Assembly: GCA_947624435.1 (NCBI GenBank)
Contig: CANQKE010000010.1
Coordinates: 1-64,000, forward strand
Source of the DNA: an uncultured Ruminiclostridium sp.
Lineage (GTDB): Bacteria; Bacillota; Clostridia; Oscillospirales; Ruminococcaceae
DNA: 64,000 nucleotides
Direction: 5' to 3'
How positions within the stretch are numbered: the stretch's first letter is position 1; each line of letters opens with the position of its first letter. The translations under genes and the position numbers were made by a program. Shown piece after piece: positions 52,030 through 61,881 of this stretch. The notes beneath the pieces were generated by a model that had not been told where the DNA came from, made no database searches, and saw only the letters and a list, made by a program, of their open reading frames with translations.

Positions 52030-53865
52030 TCAGTTAGCGTCGGTGTAGTCCGCGTCTACTACGTTGTCGCCGCCGTTGTCGGAACCGGAGCTTGTGCCCT
52101 CGCCCTGTACGTCGGTCTGCTGCGCCTGCGCTCCCTGCTCCTTGTATATTCTCTCCGCTACGGAGTAGAACGCTTTTTGCAGCTCGTCCTGAGCGGCCTT
52201 GATAGCGTCGTTGTCGGTACCCTTGAGTGCCTCTTTAAGCGCCTCTATCTTGGGATTTACCGCCGCCTTGTCCGCTTCGGTCACCTTATCGCCGAACTCG
52301 TTCATGGACTTTTCGGTCTGGTAGACCATCTGGTCGGCGTTGTTGCGTATCTCGACCTCTTCCTTGCGCTTCTTGTCCTCCTCGGCATAAGCCTCCGCTT
52401 CCTTGACAGCCTTGTCGATATCCTCCTTGCTCATGTTGGTGGAGGCGGTTATCGAAATATGCTGCTCCTTGCCGGTGCCGAGGTCCTTAGCCGATACGTT
52501 TACTATACCGTTCGCGTCGATGTCGAAAGTTACCTCTATCTGAGGGATACCTCTCGGCGCGGGAGCGATGCCGTCGAGTCTGAACATTCCTATAGACTTA
52601 TTGTCCTTGGCAAACTCACGCTCGCCCTGGAGTATATTGATGTCCACCGACGGCTGATTGTCGGAGAATGTCGAGAATATCTGGCTGTGCTTGGTGGGTA
52701 TGGTCTTGTTTCTCTCTATCATTCTGGTGCAGATACCGCCCGCGGTCTCGATACCGAGTGAAAGCGGGGTAACGTCCAGCAGCAGCAGACCGGTTACCTC
52801 CTTATTGAGCACGCCGCCCTGGATAGCTGCGCCCATAGCCACGCACTCGTCGGGGTTTATGCCCTTGAACGGCTCTTTGCCGGTGTACTTCTTAACGGCT
52901 TCCTGTACCGCGGGTATTCTGGTAGAACCGCCTACCAGCAGCACCTTGTCTATCTCGCTCATACTAAGGCCGGAATCGCTTATCGCTTGCTTGAACGGCC
53001 CCATGGTCGCCTCTACCAGGTCTGCGGTAAGCTCGTTGAACTTCGCGCGGGTGAGCTGTACGTTAAGGTGCTTGGGTCCGGTGGCGTCCGCGGTGATATA
53101 CGGGATATTGACGTTTACGCTCGGCGCGTTGGAAAGCGCTATCTTCGCTTTTTCCGCCTCGTCCTTAAGACGCTGCATAGCGAATTTGTCCGCCTTAAGG
53201 TCAACGCCGTCGCTCTTTTTGAACTCGGATACCAGATAGTCTATTACTCTCTGGTCGAAGTCGTCGCCGCCGAGGTGGTTATTTCCGGCGGTAGCAAGCA
53301 CCTCCTGCACGCCGTCGCCTATCTCGATGACGGACACGTCGAACGTGCCGCCGCCCAGATCGTATACCACTATCTTCTGCTCTTTTTCCTTGTCGATGCC
53401 GTAAGCCAGCGCCGCCGCGGTAGGCTCGTTTATGATACGGTGTACGTTAAGTCCGGCGATCTGTCCCGCGTCCTTGGTCGCCTGACGCTGTGAATCGGTA
53501 AAATATGCCGGTACGGTTATTACCGCGTCGGATACCTTTTCGCCGAGATAACCCTCCGCGTCGCTTTTCAGCTTTTGGAGTATCATCGCGGATATCTCCT
53601 GCGGAGTGTACTTCTTGCCGTCGATGTCCACCTTGTAATCGCTGCCCATGTGGCGCTTGATGGAAATAACGGTCTTGTCGGGGTTGGTGACCGCCTGGTT
53701 CTTTGCAAGCTGTCCTACCAGACGCTCGCCGTCCTTGGTGAATGCCACTACCGACGGGGTAGTTCTTGAACCCTCGGAGTTGGTTATTACCGTTGCCTCT
53801 CCGCCCTCAATAACGGATACGCAAGAGTTTGTTGTGCCTAAATCGATACCTATTATCTTTCCCAT
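52030..53865 (-). CDS. dnaK: Chaperone DnaK (Hsp70)
   Basis: This 611-residue Hsp70 has its nucleotide-binding domain marked by [35 protein letters not shown] and [15 protein letters not shown]. The substrate domain includes [18 protein letters not shown], and the C-terminus is an acidic, Gly-containing tail. It lacks the 24-residue loop of Gram-negative DnaK, as expected for Firmicutes. AAGGAGA precedes the ATG. Confidence 0.97.
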   Translation of the reverse strand: MGKIIGIDLGTTNSCVSVIEGGEATVITNSEGSRTTPSVVAFTKDGERLVGQLAKNQAVTNPDKTVISIKRHMGSDYKVDIDGKKYTPQEISAMILQKLKSDAEGYLGEKVSDAVITVPAYFTDSQRQATKDAGQIAGLNVHRIINEPTAAALAYGIDKEKEQKIVVYDLGGGTFDVSVIEIGDGVQEVLATAGNNHLGGDDFDQRVIDYLVSEFKKSDGVDLKADKFAMQRLKDEAEKAKIALSNAPSVNVNIPYITADATGPKHLNVQLTRAKFNELTADLVEATMGPFKQAISDSGLSMSEIDKVLLVGGSTRIPAVQEAVKKYTGKEPFKGINPDECVAMGAAIQGGVLNKEVTGLLLLDVTPLSLGIETAGGICTRMIERNKTIPTKHSQIFSTFSDNQPSVDINILQGEREFAKDNKSIGMFRLDGIAPAPRGIPQIEVTFDIDANGIVNVSAKDLGTGKEQHISITASTNMSKEDIDKAVKEAEAYAEEDKKRKEEVEIRNNADQMVYQTEKSMNEFGDKVTEADKAAVNPKIEALKEALKGTDNDAIKAAQDELQKAFYSVAERIYKEQGAQAQQTDVQGEGTSSGSDNGGDNVVDADYTDAN

Positions 53866-53918
53866 GATAAATATCTCCTTTTCGTTATAAATTTATTTGT
53901 TTTGGTGTTGTTTTGTGC

Positions 53919-54524
53919 CTATTTTACCACCGACACCATGGCAAATCTCAGCACCTTGTCTCCTATTTTGTAACCTTTTTGGAAAGTCGCGGCTACCGTG
54001 CCGGACTCAGCGCCCTCCTTTTCCACCTGCTGCACCGCCTGGTGGTACGCCGGATCGAACGGCTCTCCGTCGGAGCTTATCTCCTCTACTCCGAGATTTT
54101 GCAAAGCGGTGACGAAATTCTCCTTTATCAGCTCTACGCCCTTTTTGTAATTCGGGTCGGAACACTGCGCCGCTAACGCGTGTTCAAGACTGTCCATTAC
54201 CGGTAAAAATTCTGTCAATGTCCGCGCGGTTATCTCGGGAGTAAGCTCTAACCGCTCTTTAGCGGCGCGCTTGCGGTAGTTGTCGTACTCCGCCGCGGTG
54301 CGCAGCCATTTGTCCTTAAGATCCGCTATCTCTAAGTCTTTCGGATCTACCTCGGGTACGTCCTCCTCGGGTGATCCCTCCTTTTCGGAAGTATCCTCGG
54401 CGGTTTCCTCCTGTGAAGCTTCCTCCTCGGGAAGCTCCGCGTTGTTTTCCTGCTCTGCTGTTTCTTCTGTAAGCTGTTCTTTCTCCTTTTCGCCGTCAAG
54501 CTCTTTCTTATTCTTCTTGCTCAA
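53919..54524 (-). CDS. grpE: Nucleotide exchange factor GrpE
   Basis: This 201-residue protein has a very acidic, low-complexity N-terminus (about 1-65, Glu-rich), a long helix (DLKDKWLRTAAEYDNYRKRA) and the C-terminal beta domain (GVEEISSDGEPFDPAYHQAV). It opens the DnaK nucleotide site. The start is a TTG inside the end of hrcA (17-base overlap). It is 53 bases before dnaK. Confidence 0.93.
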   Translation of the reverse strand: MSKKNKKELDGEKEKEQLTEETAEQENNAELPEEEASQEETAEDTSEKEGSPEEDVPEVDPKDLEIADLKDKWLRTAAEYDNYRKRAAKERLELTPEITARTLTEFLPVMDSLEHALAAQCSDPNYKKGVELIKENFVTALQNLGVEEISSDGEPFDPAYHQAVQQVEKEGAESGTVAATFQKGYKIGDKVLRFAMVSVVK

Positions 54525-55575
54525 TTCCCTCTGCCTCCTTTTCTATGCTTTCGAGTTGTTCCACCTCGTCCGAGGGTGACAAAGCATTGGTCACCTTCGC
54601 ACTGAAATATTCAATATAAGGAATTATCTTTTTGTAATCCAGCCTTACCGGACCTATCACCGAAAAGCTGCCCGCTTTACGGTCGCCCTTTGAAAAGCTG
54701 GCGGATATCACGCTGGAATTGCTTACCGCAAAGGTGTCGGAATCCTTGCCGAATTTCACGCTTATGCCGGAAAAGCTGTCGTCCAGCAGCTTGGTAAGCT
54801 CGTTTTTCCCCTCTATCAGCGCGACTATCTCGCTGCCGGTGAACTCCTTGCACTCAAGTAAATTGCGCTCGCCGGATATCTCCACCTGCTGCTGCATCAT
54901 CTCCGCCGATAAGTCCGCCACCGCCTTAAGCAATGGCGACAACGTAAGAACATAGCTGCCCATCGCCTGCGCCATCTGTTCTATATATTCCTCGGACAGC
55001 ATTTCAAGATTGACTCCGGTGAGATTGCGGTTTATGAACCGTTTGAAAAAGTCCACCTGTTCTTCCGTAAGATCAAAGCTGAGCCGGCAGACGCGGTTTT
55101 TAATGCTGCCCTCCGAGGTTATCAGCAGCAGAACATACATCCTGCGGCCGGTGGGTATCACCTCTACCTTTGATATCACCGAAAATTTGCTCACCGCGCT
55201 GGCGGAAACTATCGCGCACTTTGTGACCTCGGCAAGCGCATGTCCGGCGTTTTCGATAAATTCGCTCTCGTTTTCGGCGTCTAACCCCTCGAATATCTTA
55301 TCTATCTCCTCGCGGTCCTCTTCGGGCAATTCCTGCGGGGGCATTATATTTTCTATATAGAATCTCAGTCCCTGATAGGTGGGCTGTCTGCCGGAACTGG
55401 TGTGTGTGTGCTCAAGCAGCCCCTGCTGCTCTAACGCCGCCATCTCGTTTCTTATGGTCGCGGAGGATACCGTGTTGCCAAGCCGCTCGGCTATCAGCTT
55501 TGAGCCGACCGCCTCTCCGGTGCGGATATATTCGTCCACTATCGCTTCAAGTATTTTAAGTGTACGTTTTTCCAT
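54508..55575 (-). CDS. hrcA: Heat-inducible transcription repressor HrcA
   Basis: From the ATG at 55573-55575 (AGGAGGGG upstream) the protein has 355 residues. The N-terminal HTH is seen in RTGEAVGSKLIAERLGNTVSSATIRNEMAALEQQG, a stretch typical of HrcA. The C-terminal GAF-like domain follows, and the extreme C-terminus is Glu-rich. HrcA binds CIRCE, which is present upstream, and depends on GroE for folding. The frame could extend to 55611, but without a ribosome site. Confidence 0.93.
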   Translation of the reverse strand: MEKRTLKILEAIVDEYIRTGEAVGSKLIAERLGNTVSSATIRNEMAALEQQGLLEHTHTSSGRQPTYQGLRFYIENIMPPQELPEEDREEIDKIFEGLDAENESEFIENAGHALAEVTKCAIVSASAVSKFSVISKVEVIPTGRRMYVLLLITSEGSIKNRVCRLSFDLTEEQVDFFKRFINRNLTGVNLEMLSEEYIEQMAQAMGSYVLTLSPLLKAVADLSAEMMQQQVEISGERNLLECKEFTGSEIVALIEGKNELTKLLDDSFSGISVKFGKDSDTFAVSNSSVISASFSKGDRKAGSFSVIGPVRLDYKKIIPYIEYFSAKVTNALSPSDEVEQLESIEKEAEGIEQEE

Positions 55576-55626
55576 ACCGGCCCCTCCTTTGTGCCGAAAG
55601 CGTGTTAGCACTCGTTTTGTTTCTTG

Positions 55627-55686
55627 CTAGCACTCTATCTCTTAGAGTGCTAAAAACAATATATCACAATAATGCCCTTTTGTCAA
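55627..55686 (-). promoter_or_regulatory. CIRCE operator and promoter of the hrcA-grpE-dnaK-dnaJ operon
   Basis: CTAGCACTC-N9-GAGTGCTAA (55627-55653) matches CIRCE with one mismatch. It lies just after TATATT (55658-55663) and TTGACA (55681-55686), which are 17 bases apart on the minus strand. A second perfect half-site, TTAGCACTC, occurs at 55605-55613 without a partner. Confidence 0.93.
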
Positions 55687-55850
55687 TCAGTTATTCCGTA
55701 AAATTTTTACGAATAATCAAACCGCTTTTTGTGCAATCTGCCCACGAAGGCGGATTTTCAGGCAGTGCGCTTTCGCAGAGCATATCTCGTTTTCAGGTAA
55801 AGAATGTATTTATTACATGATTTTACCCGCTTAAATACGGTCAAAAGCTA

Positions 55851-55879
55851 TTGATTTTTATATTCTTTTATGGTATACT
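55851..55879 (+). promoter_or_regulatory. Promoter of the NatAB-like operon
   Basis: TTGATT (55851-55856) and TATACT (55874-55879), 17 bases apart. Confidence 0.7.
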
Positions 55880-55941
55880 TGTCCCGTATGTTAGAATTAT
55901 ACGCAGGCAAAAAAATCTGCAACAAAAGGAAGGGAGATCAT

Positions 55942-56859
55942 ATGGCGCTTACGGTAAAGAACATTTCAAAAAAATACGGCAACGTACAGGCGCTGAGCGA
56001 CCTCAGCTTTGAGATGAGCCGTCCGGGCGTATACGCGCTGCTCGGCACTAACGGCGCGGGAAAATCCACCGCGATAAGGATAATACTGGGTATGCTGTCA
56101 AAGGATACCGGAGAGGTATTATGGGACGGCAAGCCGATGGATCCTATAAGAGGAAAAATAGGCTACCTTGCGGAGGAGCGCGGACTTTATCCTAAGTACA
56201 GGATAACCGACCAGCTCATGTATTTCGGAGAATTAAGAGGAATGAAAAAGGCGGACGCCGCTAAAGCGATGGACTACTGGTTCGACCGCATGGGCCTTGA
56301 TCAGTACCGCGAAAAGCGCGCGGATCAGCTTTCAAAGGGTAATCAGCAGAAGGTGCAGCTTGCCGCCGCGCTTATCTCCGATCCGGAGCTGTTGGTGCTG
56401 GACGAACCGCTGTCCGGACTTGATCCGGTCAACGCAGACCTTTTCAAAAGTATAATTTATGAACAGACTGCCAAAAACAAATATATAATCATGTCCTGCC
56501 ACCAGATGCCGGTCATTGAGGAATTTTGCAGCGACCTTACCATCATCCACCACGGACATACGGTATTGCAGGGCGACCTCAACGAGATAAAGAAAGGCTA
56601 CGGCAGGGTGAACCTTGAGGTGAAGTGCGACGGAGATATCCTCCCGCTTGCCGCAGAGTGCGGACTTACTGCTCAGGAGGTCACTCCCGACGGAGTACAT
56701 TTCAAGATAAAAGACGAACAGCAGGCGTCCGCTTTGCTCAAAAAGGCGGTAGACGCGGGTCTTACCGTGGTAAGGTTCGATCTGAGAGAGCCGAGCCTGC
56801 ACGAGATATTCGTTGAACATATCACCCGTGCGGACGCAGCCGCAAAGGAGGTGCTGTAA
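55942..56859 (+). CDS. ABC transporter ATPase (NatA/DrrA-like)
   Basis: From the ATG at 55942 (GGAAGGGAG upstream) the protein has 305 residues. Walker A is GTNGAGKST, the signature is LSKGNQQKVQL, Walker B is LLVLDEPLSGLDP, and the switch His lies in MSCHQM. The C-terminal extension of about 80 residues is typical of DrrA/NatA types that work with a separate permease. The downstream permease begins at the very next base. NatAB of Bacillus exports sodium; here the substrate is unproven. Confidence 0.88.
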   Translation: MALTVKNISKKYGNVQALSDLSFEMSRPGVYALLGTNGAGKSTAIRIILGMLSKDTGEVLWDGKPMDPIRGKIGYLAEERGLYPKYRITDQLMYFGELRGMKKADAAKAMDYWFDRMGLDQYREKRADQLSKGNQQKVQLAAALISDPELLVLDEPLSGLDPVNADLFKSIIYEQTAKNKYIIMSCHQMPVIEEFCSDLTIIHHGHTVLQGDLNEIKKGYGRVNLEVKCDGDILPLAAECGLTAQEVTPDGVHFKIKDEQQASALLKKAVDAGLTVVRFDLREPSLHEIFVEHITRADAAAKEVL

Positions 56860-58203
56860 ATGAACGCATACGGATGGCGCAGTATATTCAAGTTTACGCT
56901 GGTACAGCAGGTAAAGACAAAATCGTTTATCATCAGTTCGATACTTATCTCGGTGCTGATACTTGCAATGGTAATACTTATAAACGTACTGCCGGGGCTG
57001 CTCGCTCCCGCGCCGGGAACGGTGGAGGATACCCCGCTTGCGGGGCAGACAAAGACGGTATATTTTGCGGACGCTTCGGGTATCACCGCAAGCTCCGATT
57101 ATCAAAAGCTTTTTGAGGACGCCGGCTTAACGTTTATCGGTTCGGACGGCTCGGATAAGGCCGAAGAATACACAAACACCGTGAGAAACGGCAGCAACAG
57201 CGTATTTGTTCTGCTTACATACGACGAAAATACCGGCTACAGCATAAAGTCCATGAGGCCGCTAGACGGTTCAGTATCGCCGGACGACGCTAACGTGATA
57301 GCAAGCACCGCTTCCTCCGCGTTCTCGGAATTAAGATTGGAAAAGCTGGGACTTTCCGAGGATAAGATACCCTCCGCGATCGCTCCGGTGACGATAGTGA
57401 ACACTATCGCGGGCGAGGAGGAGATGACCTTTGCACAGCAGATGATAAACAGCGTCCTGCCGATGATAACCTCGCTGATACTGTTTATAATGATAGTATT
57501 GTACGGTCAGCTTATCGCGCAGTCGGTAGCGATGGAAAAAACCTCTAAGGTAATAGACACGCTGCTTATCTCTACCAGACCGCTCGCGATAATAATAGGC
57601 AAGATACTTGCGATAGGCGCGCTGTCGCTTATGCAGTTTATAGGATTTATCCTAGTGGGAGTTATCGGCTTTGCCGCTACATTGCCGCTCGGACTGGGAC
57701 TTACCTCTCAGGCCCTGGCGGGCGTAGACGGCGTGGGCGAGTTTACCGAAGCGTTCGGCAAGCTGTTCAGCCAGATCTCACCATTGACGATAATAATGAT
57801 ACTTGTGATATTCATACTGGGATTTTTGTTCTACGCGCTCATCGCGGGACTTATCGGCGCTACGGTGAGCCACAGCGAGGACGTAAACTCAGCTATGCAG
57901 CCCTTTGCAATATTCAGCGTGATAGGATTCTATCTCGCGTATTTCCCCTCTTTCACCGAAGACGGCAGTCAGGGTATGCTTAAAACGCTTTCCTACTACC
58001 TGCCCTTATCCTCGCCGTTCTCGTTACCGTCGGGAATGCTGACGGGGCAGCTGGATATTCTCCAGACCCTTATAGGCGTACTGATACTCGCGGCGTTCAA
58101 CGTAATTATCGCGCTGTTTGTCGCAAGGGTATATGAGCAGCTGATATTACATACCGGCAACCGTATAAAGATCGGTGAACTGTTCGGACTGGCAAAAAAA
58201 TAA
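56860..58203 (+). CDS. ABC-2 type permease (NatB-like)
   Basis: This 447-residue protein has one helix near residue 30, an exported domain (about 55-190), and five or six helices after residue 195. This is the ABC-2 layout of NatB/YhaP. VAMEKTSKVIDTLLISTRPLAIIIGKI is a typical coupling region. It starts directly after the ATPase stop. A palindromic element begins seven bases after its stop codon. Confidence 0.87.
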   Translation: MNAYGWRSIFKFTLVQQVKTKSFIISSILISVLILAMVILINVLPGLLAPAPGTVEDTPLAGQTKTVYFADASGITASSDYQKLFEDAGLTFIGSDGSDKAEEYTNTVRNGSNSVFVLLTYDENTGYSIKSMRPLDGSVSPDDANVIASTASSAFSELRLEKLGLSEDKIPSAIAPVTIVNTIAGEEEMTFAQQMINSVLPMITSLILFIMIVLYGQLIAQSVAMEKTSKVIDTLLISTRPLAIIIGKILAIGALSLMQFIGFILVGVIGFAATLPLGLGLTSQALAGVDGVGEFTEAFGKLFSQISPLTIIMILVIFILGFLFYALIAGLIGATVSHSEDVNSAMQPFAIFSVIGFYLAYFPSFTEDGSQGMLKTLSYYLPLSSPFSLPSGMLTGQLDILQTLIGVLILAAFNVIIALFVARVYEQLILHTGNRIKIGELFGLAKK

Positions 58204-58209
58204 GCCCTT

Positions 58210-58486
58210 AGGCATGCGGGAGCCGAACCCAAGTCGGTTTTTACGGGCATCTTTCCGCCAATACTGCGTCGACCTCGCTCGACATACGCAAGTATGCCTT
58301 CGTTCGGTCTCCTTGTCTTGACGAAAATCTGCTCCGTAAAAACTGCCGCGCACCTCATGGCGAGAGATTTTGGAGATAGTTTCGTTCCTTGCGACGCAGG
58401 CAGGCTAGCGCCTGTCAAGGAGCAAGGGGCGAAAATAGCCCAAAAGAATCGTCGTGAGGCGGCTCGGGTTCAATTCCCGCATGCCT
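58210..58486. mobile_element. 277-bp nested palindromic element with T-arm-like ends
   Basis: The element fills the gap between the permease and the FN3 gene. The outer ends AGGCATGCGGGA (58210-58221) and TCCCGCATGCCT (58475-58486) are perfect inverted repeats, extended by GAACCC / GGGTTC. Nested inside are TTTTTACGG / CCGTAAAAA (58238 and 58334), CTGCGTCG / CGACGCAG (58264 and 58392) and the hairpin CAGGC/GCCTG. Each end reads outward like a tRNA T-arm (GGGTTCAATTCCC). It is too short for a transposase, so it is a MITE-like or extended REP-like element. Only one copy was noticed in the window. Confidence 0.6.
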
Positions 58487-58505
58487 TTCCAAAGAGGAAC
58501 GTATT

Positions 58506-61217
58506 ATGAAAAGAACGTTAAAAAAGATACATTGGCTGGGAATAGCCACCGCTATAGCATCAGTGACGGCCGCGACCGCAATAGCCGCTTTTGCGGCAAG
58601 CGAGTCGCAAATGTCCTCAATCAGCGTTTCGGTCGCGGATACCGTACTGAATAATTCAGACAAAGTTTCCGGTTATCTGACGAATGGCGACAGCACGAAG
58701 TATACCGAGTACTACGACGTGTACGGCTACGACGGAGTAACTCTCACCGTCAAATATTCCGACGGCAGCAAAAAGACGCTTACCGGCGAGGAGATACCCC
58801 GCTTTGAGGCGCAAAGCGGTCTGCTGCTGGATATATCCGACGACCAAAGCGAAAAGCCGTGGGGGCTCGGCACTCATGCCGTAACCTATAAGCTGGGAAA
58901 TCTCAGCACCAAAGTGAATTACACCGTCGCCGAAAGCAAGATAACCTCGGTCACAGCAAAACCGCTTTCGGATATAAAGCCGCTGTATCATCTTTCGGGA
59001 GAATACCGCACGTCAAGCGGCAGCGACGGCAGGACCGCCCGCTATTTCTGCTATGCTCTGGAGGATTACGACTACGACGTCACATTGAAATATTCCGACG
59101 GTCACAGCGTAAGCTGTCCGGCAGACGAGCTTTACGCCCTCACCGGGTTTACCGCCGAATTTTCCCATGATGAAAAAGAGCTTTCCGCGGGCAGGCAGAC
59201 CGGTTACTGTACGGTAGACGGCGTGACGGGGAAATTCTCTTTCGAGATAGCAAAAAGCGATATCAAGGCGCTGTCGTTGTCCTTTGACGGCGGCACGCCC
59301 ACTCTTAACTGTCCGACCGACGGAAGTTACCAGACCGACGAGGACGACAACGAATATTTCAGATACTATTACGACCGCACCGCGATACGCGCAAAGGTGA
59401 CCTACACAAGCGGTCAGGTAAAGACTATGACGTTAGGCGAGCTTTCCTATGCTCTGCACGGGGAATTGGAGCTTGACGACGGTCAGCAGACTTCTCCGTG
59501 GCTGCCCGGCACGCACTATATCACCGGCAAAATAAACGGCGTAGAGGCAAAGCTGGCTGTCACCGTATCCGCGGCGAACGTAACCGGAGTACGCTCTCCG
59601 ATATTCTTCGGCACGGCGATAGTTTACTGGGATCCCGTTCCCGCCGAGGGGTATATAGTCGAGCAAAACGACGGCAGCGGCTGGAAAACGCTGTTTGACG
59701 TGAAGTACGGCAAATTCCAGCAGCAGGTCACCGGGCTTGCGGCAGGGCAGGAGTATCTGTTCGGCGTGCGCGCATACAATACCGTAAACGGCAAGCGCGT
59801 ATATACCGCCCGCATGACCTCCTATACCGGAGCCGTACCGAAGAAGATGACCGGACTTAAGCTGTTGGAAAAGACCTCCACCTCGCTCAAGGTGGGCTGG
59901 AATAAAAACAGCGGCGTGGACGGCTATCTTATCAACGCGGTAGCACCGGACGGGGAGCGCAAGGGCTTTGCCCCTATCTACCACGATTATAAGGTTTCCT
60001 ACAACATGGTGGGACTTAAGCCGAATACCACCTACAAAATAGAAATAAGAGGATTTATTAAAGGGCCGAGTAAAATATACGGTGAACCGCAGATACTGAG
60101 CTTTACCACCGATCCCGGCTCTCTTGACGTGAGCGGCTTTAAGCTGGCGACCCGCGGCGTAAACTCGGTAAAGCTTTCCTGGACGAAAAATGCCACCGCT
60201 GAGGGTTATCAGCTCGGAGTATATAAGGGCGGCAAGTGGGTCACCTACACGATAGCGAGCGGCGATTCCACATCGTTTACCGTGACGGGGCTTTCCTCCG
60301 CGACCAAATACAACGTGAGAATACGCAGCTATGCGACGATAAAAGGCAAGATGACCTACGGTACATATAAGACCGGCTCGGTATGCACCGCACCGCCGAA
60401 TATGACCGGATTTAAGTTAGCAAGCCGCGGCGTAAACTCGGTAAAGCTGTCCTGGACGAAAAATTCCAATGCAACCGGCTATCAGCTCGGAGTATATAAG
60501 GGCGGCAAGTGGGTGACCTACACCATACCGAGCGGCAAGACCACCTCTTACACCGTTACCGGACTTTCCGGCGGTACGAAATACAACGTGCGTATCCGCG
60601 CTTATAAGACTATAAGCGGAAAGAATATCTACGGCGCATATAAGACCGGCTCGGTATACACCGCTCCGGCGAATATGACCGGATTTAAGTTAGCGAGCCG
60701 CACGGCTGGCTCGGTAAAATTATCCTGGAGCAAAAGCACTAACGCCGCGGGTTATCAGCTGGGGATATACAAGGGCGGTAAGTGGCTCACCTACACTATA
60801 AAAAGCGGCAAGACCGTTTCCTACACGATAAGCGGACTTTCCGCCGGAACAAAATACAGCGTGCGTATTCGCGCTTATATGAACATAGGCGGCAAGACCG
60901 TATACGGAAATTATAAGACCGGCTCGGTATATACTTCCCCGTCAAACGTCAGCGGCGTGCGGCTGTCCTCCGCGACCAAAAATTCCCTTTCTATAAAGTG
61001 GAACCGCAATACCACCGCTTCCGGATACAGAATAGAGATATATAAAGGCGGCAAGTGGGTGATCTACAAGGTAAACGGCAGCTCGACCACCTCGTATAAG
61101 CTGACCTCGCTCTCCGCCGGAACTAAATACAGCGTTCGTATATGCTCATATAAAAACATCGGCACAAAGATCATCTACAGCTCATATACCAACGTAAATT
61201 TTGTGACAAAGCGTTAA
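58506..61217 (+). CDS. Secreted multi-domain surface protein with Ig-like and fibronectin type III repeats
   Basis: This 903-residue protein has a signal peptide (1-34, ending AAFA). About 38-357 are three Ig-like modules (VKYSDGSKKTLTGEEIP; KYSDGHSVSCPADEL; TYTSGQVKTMTLGEL). After them are six FN3 domains from about 358 to the end. The last four (about 540-903) repeat every 91 residues with near-identical cores (YKGGKWVTYTI, SGLSAGTKYSVRIRAY). There is no LPxTG, S-layer or membrane anchor, so it is probably released or non-covalently held. No catalytic domain is seen. A role in adhesion or substrate binding is inferred. Confidence 0.82.
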   Translation: MKRTLKKIHWLGIATAIASVTAATAIAAFAASESQMSSISVSVADTVLNNSDKVSGYLTNGDSTKYTEYYDVYGYDGVTLTVKYSDGSKKTLTGEEIPRFEAQSGLLLDISDDQSEKPWGLGTHAVTYKLGNLSTKVNYTVAESKITSVTAKPLSDIKPLYHLSGEYRTSSGSDGRTARYFCYALEDYDYDVTLKYSDGHSVSCPADELYALTGFTAEFSHDEKELSAGRQTGYCTVDGVTGKFSFEIAKSDIKALSLSFDGGTPTLNCPTDGSYQTDEDDNEYFRYYYDRTAIRAKVTYTSGQVKTMTLGELSYALHGELELDDGQQTSPWLPGTHYITGKINGVEAKLAVTVSAANVTGVRSPIFFGTAIVYWDPVPAEGYIVEQNDGSGWKTLFDVKYGKFQQQVTGLAAGQEYLFGVRAYNTVNGKRVYTARMTSYTGAVPKKMTGLKLLEKTSTSLKVGWNKNSGVDGYLINAVAPDGERKGFAPIYHDYKVSYNMVGLKPNTTYKIEIRGFIKGPSKIYGEPQILSFTTDPGSLDVSGFKLATRGVNSVKLSWTKNATAEGYQLGVYKGGKWVTYTIASGDSTSFTVTGLSSATKYNVRIRSYATIKGKMTYGTYKTGSVCTAPPNMTGFKLASRGVNSVKLSWTKNSNATGYQLGVYKGGKWVTYTIPSGKTTSYTVTGLSGGTKYNVRIRAYKTISGKNIYGAYKTGSVYTAPANMTGFKLASRTAGSVKLSWSKSTNAAGYQLGIYKGGKWLTYTIKSGKTVSYTISGLSAGTKYSVRIRAYMNIGGKTVYGNYKTGSVYTSPSNVSGVRLSSATKNSLSIKWNRNTTASGYRIEIYKGGKWVIYKVNGSSTTSYKLTSLSAGTKYSVRICSYKNIGTKIIYSSYTNVNFVTKR

Positions 61218-61231
61218 AAGGACGGTATAAA

Positions 61232-61726
61232 ATGGCAAAAGGACTTGAGATAATAGCCGCCGCCGACCTTAAAAACGGGATAGGAAAAGACGGCGATCTG
61301 TTAGCGCACCTTTCTCCCGACCTTAAACGGCTTAGGGCGATGACGACGGGAAATATAATAGTAATGGGCAGAAAGACCTATCTTTCGTTTCCGAAAAGAC
61401 CGCTGCCGGATAGGGAGAACATAGTGCTTACCTCACGGCCGGAGGACTTTCCGCAAGTCAGGTGCTTTTCATCTGTAGATGAGCTTTTAAGCTATACTGA
61501 CAAGGCGGAAAAGACCGTCTATGTGTTAGGCGGCGGAGAGGTCTACCGTTGCCTGCTGCCTTACTGTACTAAGATACACCTGACGCGGATCCTCCATGAG
61601 TTTGAGGGCGCGGACACGTTCTTCCCCGATATAGACGCTATGCCGGACTGGGAAAAGACCTTAGAGGGAGAGGTAATGACCACCGAAAAATACCCGTTCA
61701 GGTATGACGAATACAAGAGAGTTTGA
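61232..61726 (+). CDS. folA: Dihydrofolate reductase
   Basis: This 164-residue enzyme reduces dihydrofolate to tetrahydrofolate with NADPH. The family signature is clear: LEIIAAADLKNGIGKDGDL, with the Met20-loop region, RLRAMTTGNIIVMGRKTYLS, ENIVLTSRP and VYVLGGGEVYRCLLPYC. The catalytic acid of the family lies in HLSPDLKRL. It starts 14 bases after the FN3 gene with AAAAGGACGG before the ATG, so it may be co-transcribed with it. No thyA is in the window. Confidence 0.94.
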   Translation: MAKGLEIIAAADLKNGIGKDGDLLAHLSPDLKRLRAMTTGNIIVMGRKTYLSFPKRPLPDRENIVLTSRPEDFPQVRCFSSVDELLSYTDKAEKTVYVLGGGEVYRCLLPYCTKIHLTRILHEFEGADTFFPDIDAMPDWEKTLEGEVMTTEKYPFRYDEYKRV

Positions 61727-61730
61727 CCAT

Positions 61731-61818
61731 AACCCCCGCCGTGAATTGTTGATACGTTTCAACATTTTAAGCTTCTCACCCCCCCGCAGTGGTATCAAAG
61801 CCGCCGCGGGGGTTTTAT
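61731..61818 (+). terminator. Long-loop terminator after folA
   Basis: AACCCCCGC (61731-61739) pairs with GCGGGGGTT (61806-61814), followed by TTTATATT. Inside, TTGATAC and GTATCAA form a second nested pair. The 66-base loop is unusual for an intrinsic terminator. Confidence 0.55.
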
Positions 61819-61819
61819 A

Positions 61820-61848
61820 TTGACAATAAACTTAAAATGGTGTAAAAT
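61820..61848 (+). promoter_or_regulatory. Promoter of the DUF389 operon
   Basis: TTGACA (61820-61825) and TAAAAT (61843-61848), 17 bases apart, directly after the terminator stem. Confidence 0.75.
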
Positions 61849-61881
61849 TATCTTTTGCATAGAAAACAAGGGGGCGGAAAT

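Noticed and set aside
58204..58500. A complete tRNA gene at the T-arm-like sequences
   Set aside because: Only the T-arm and acceptor-like portions are present, in inverted copies, with no anticodon or D-arm and no CCA.
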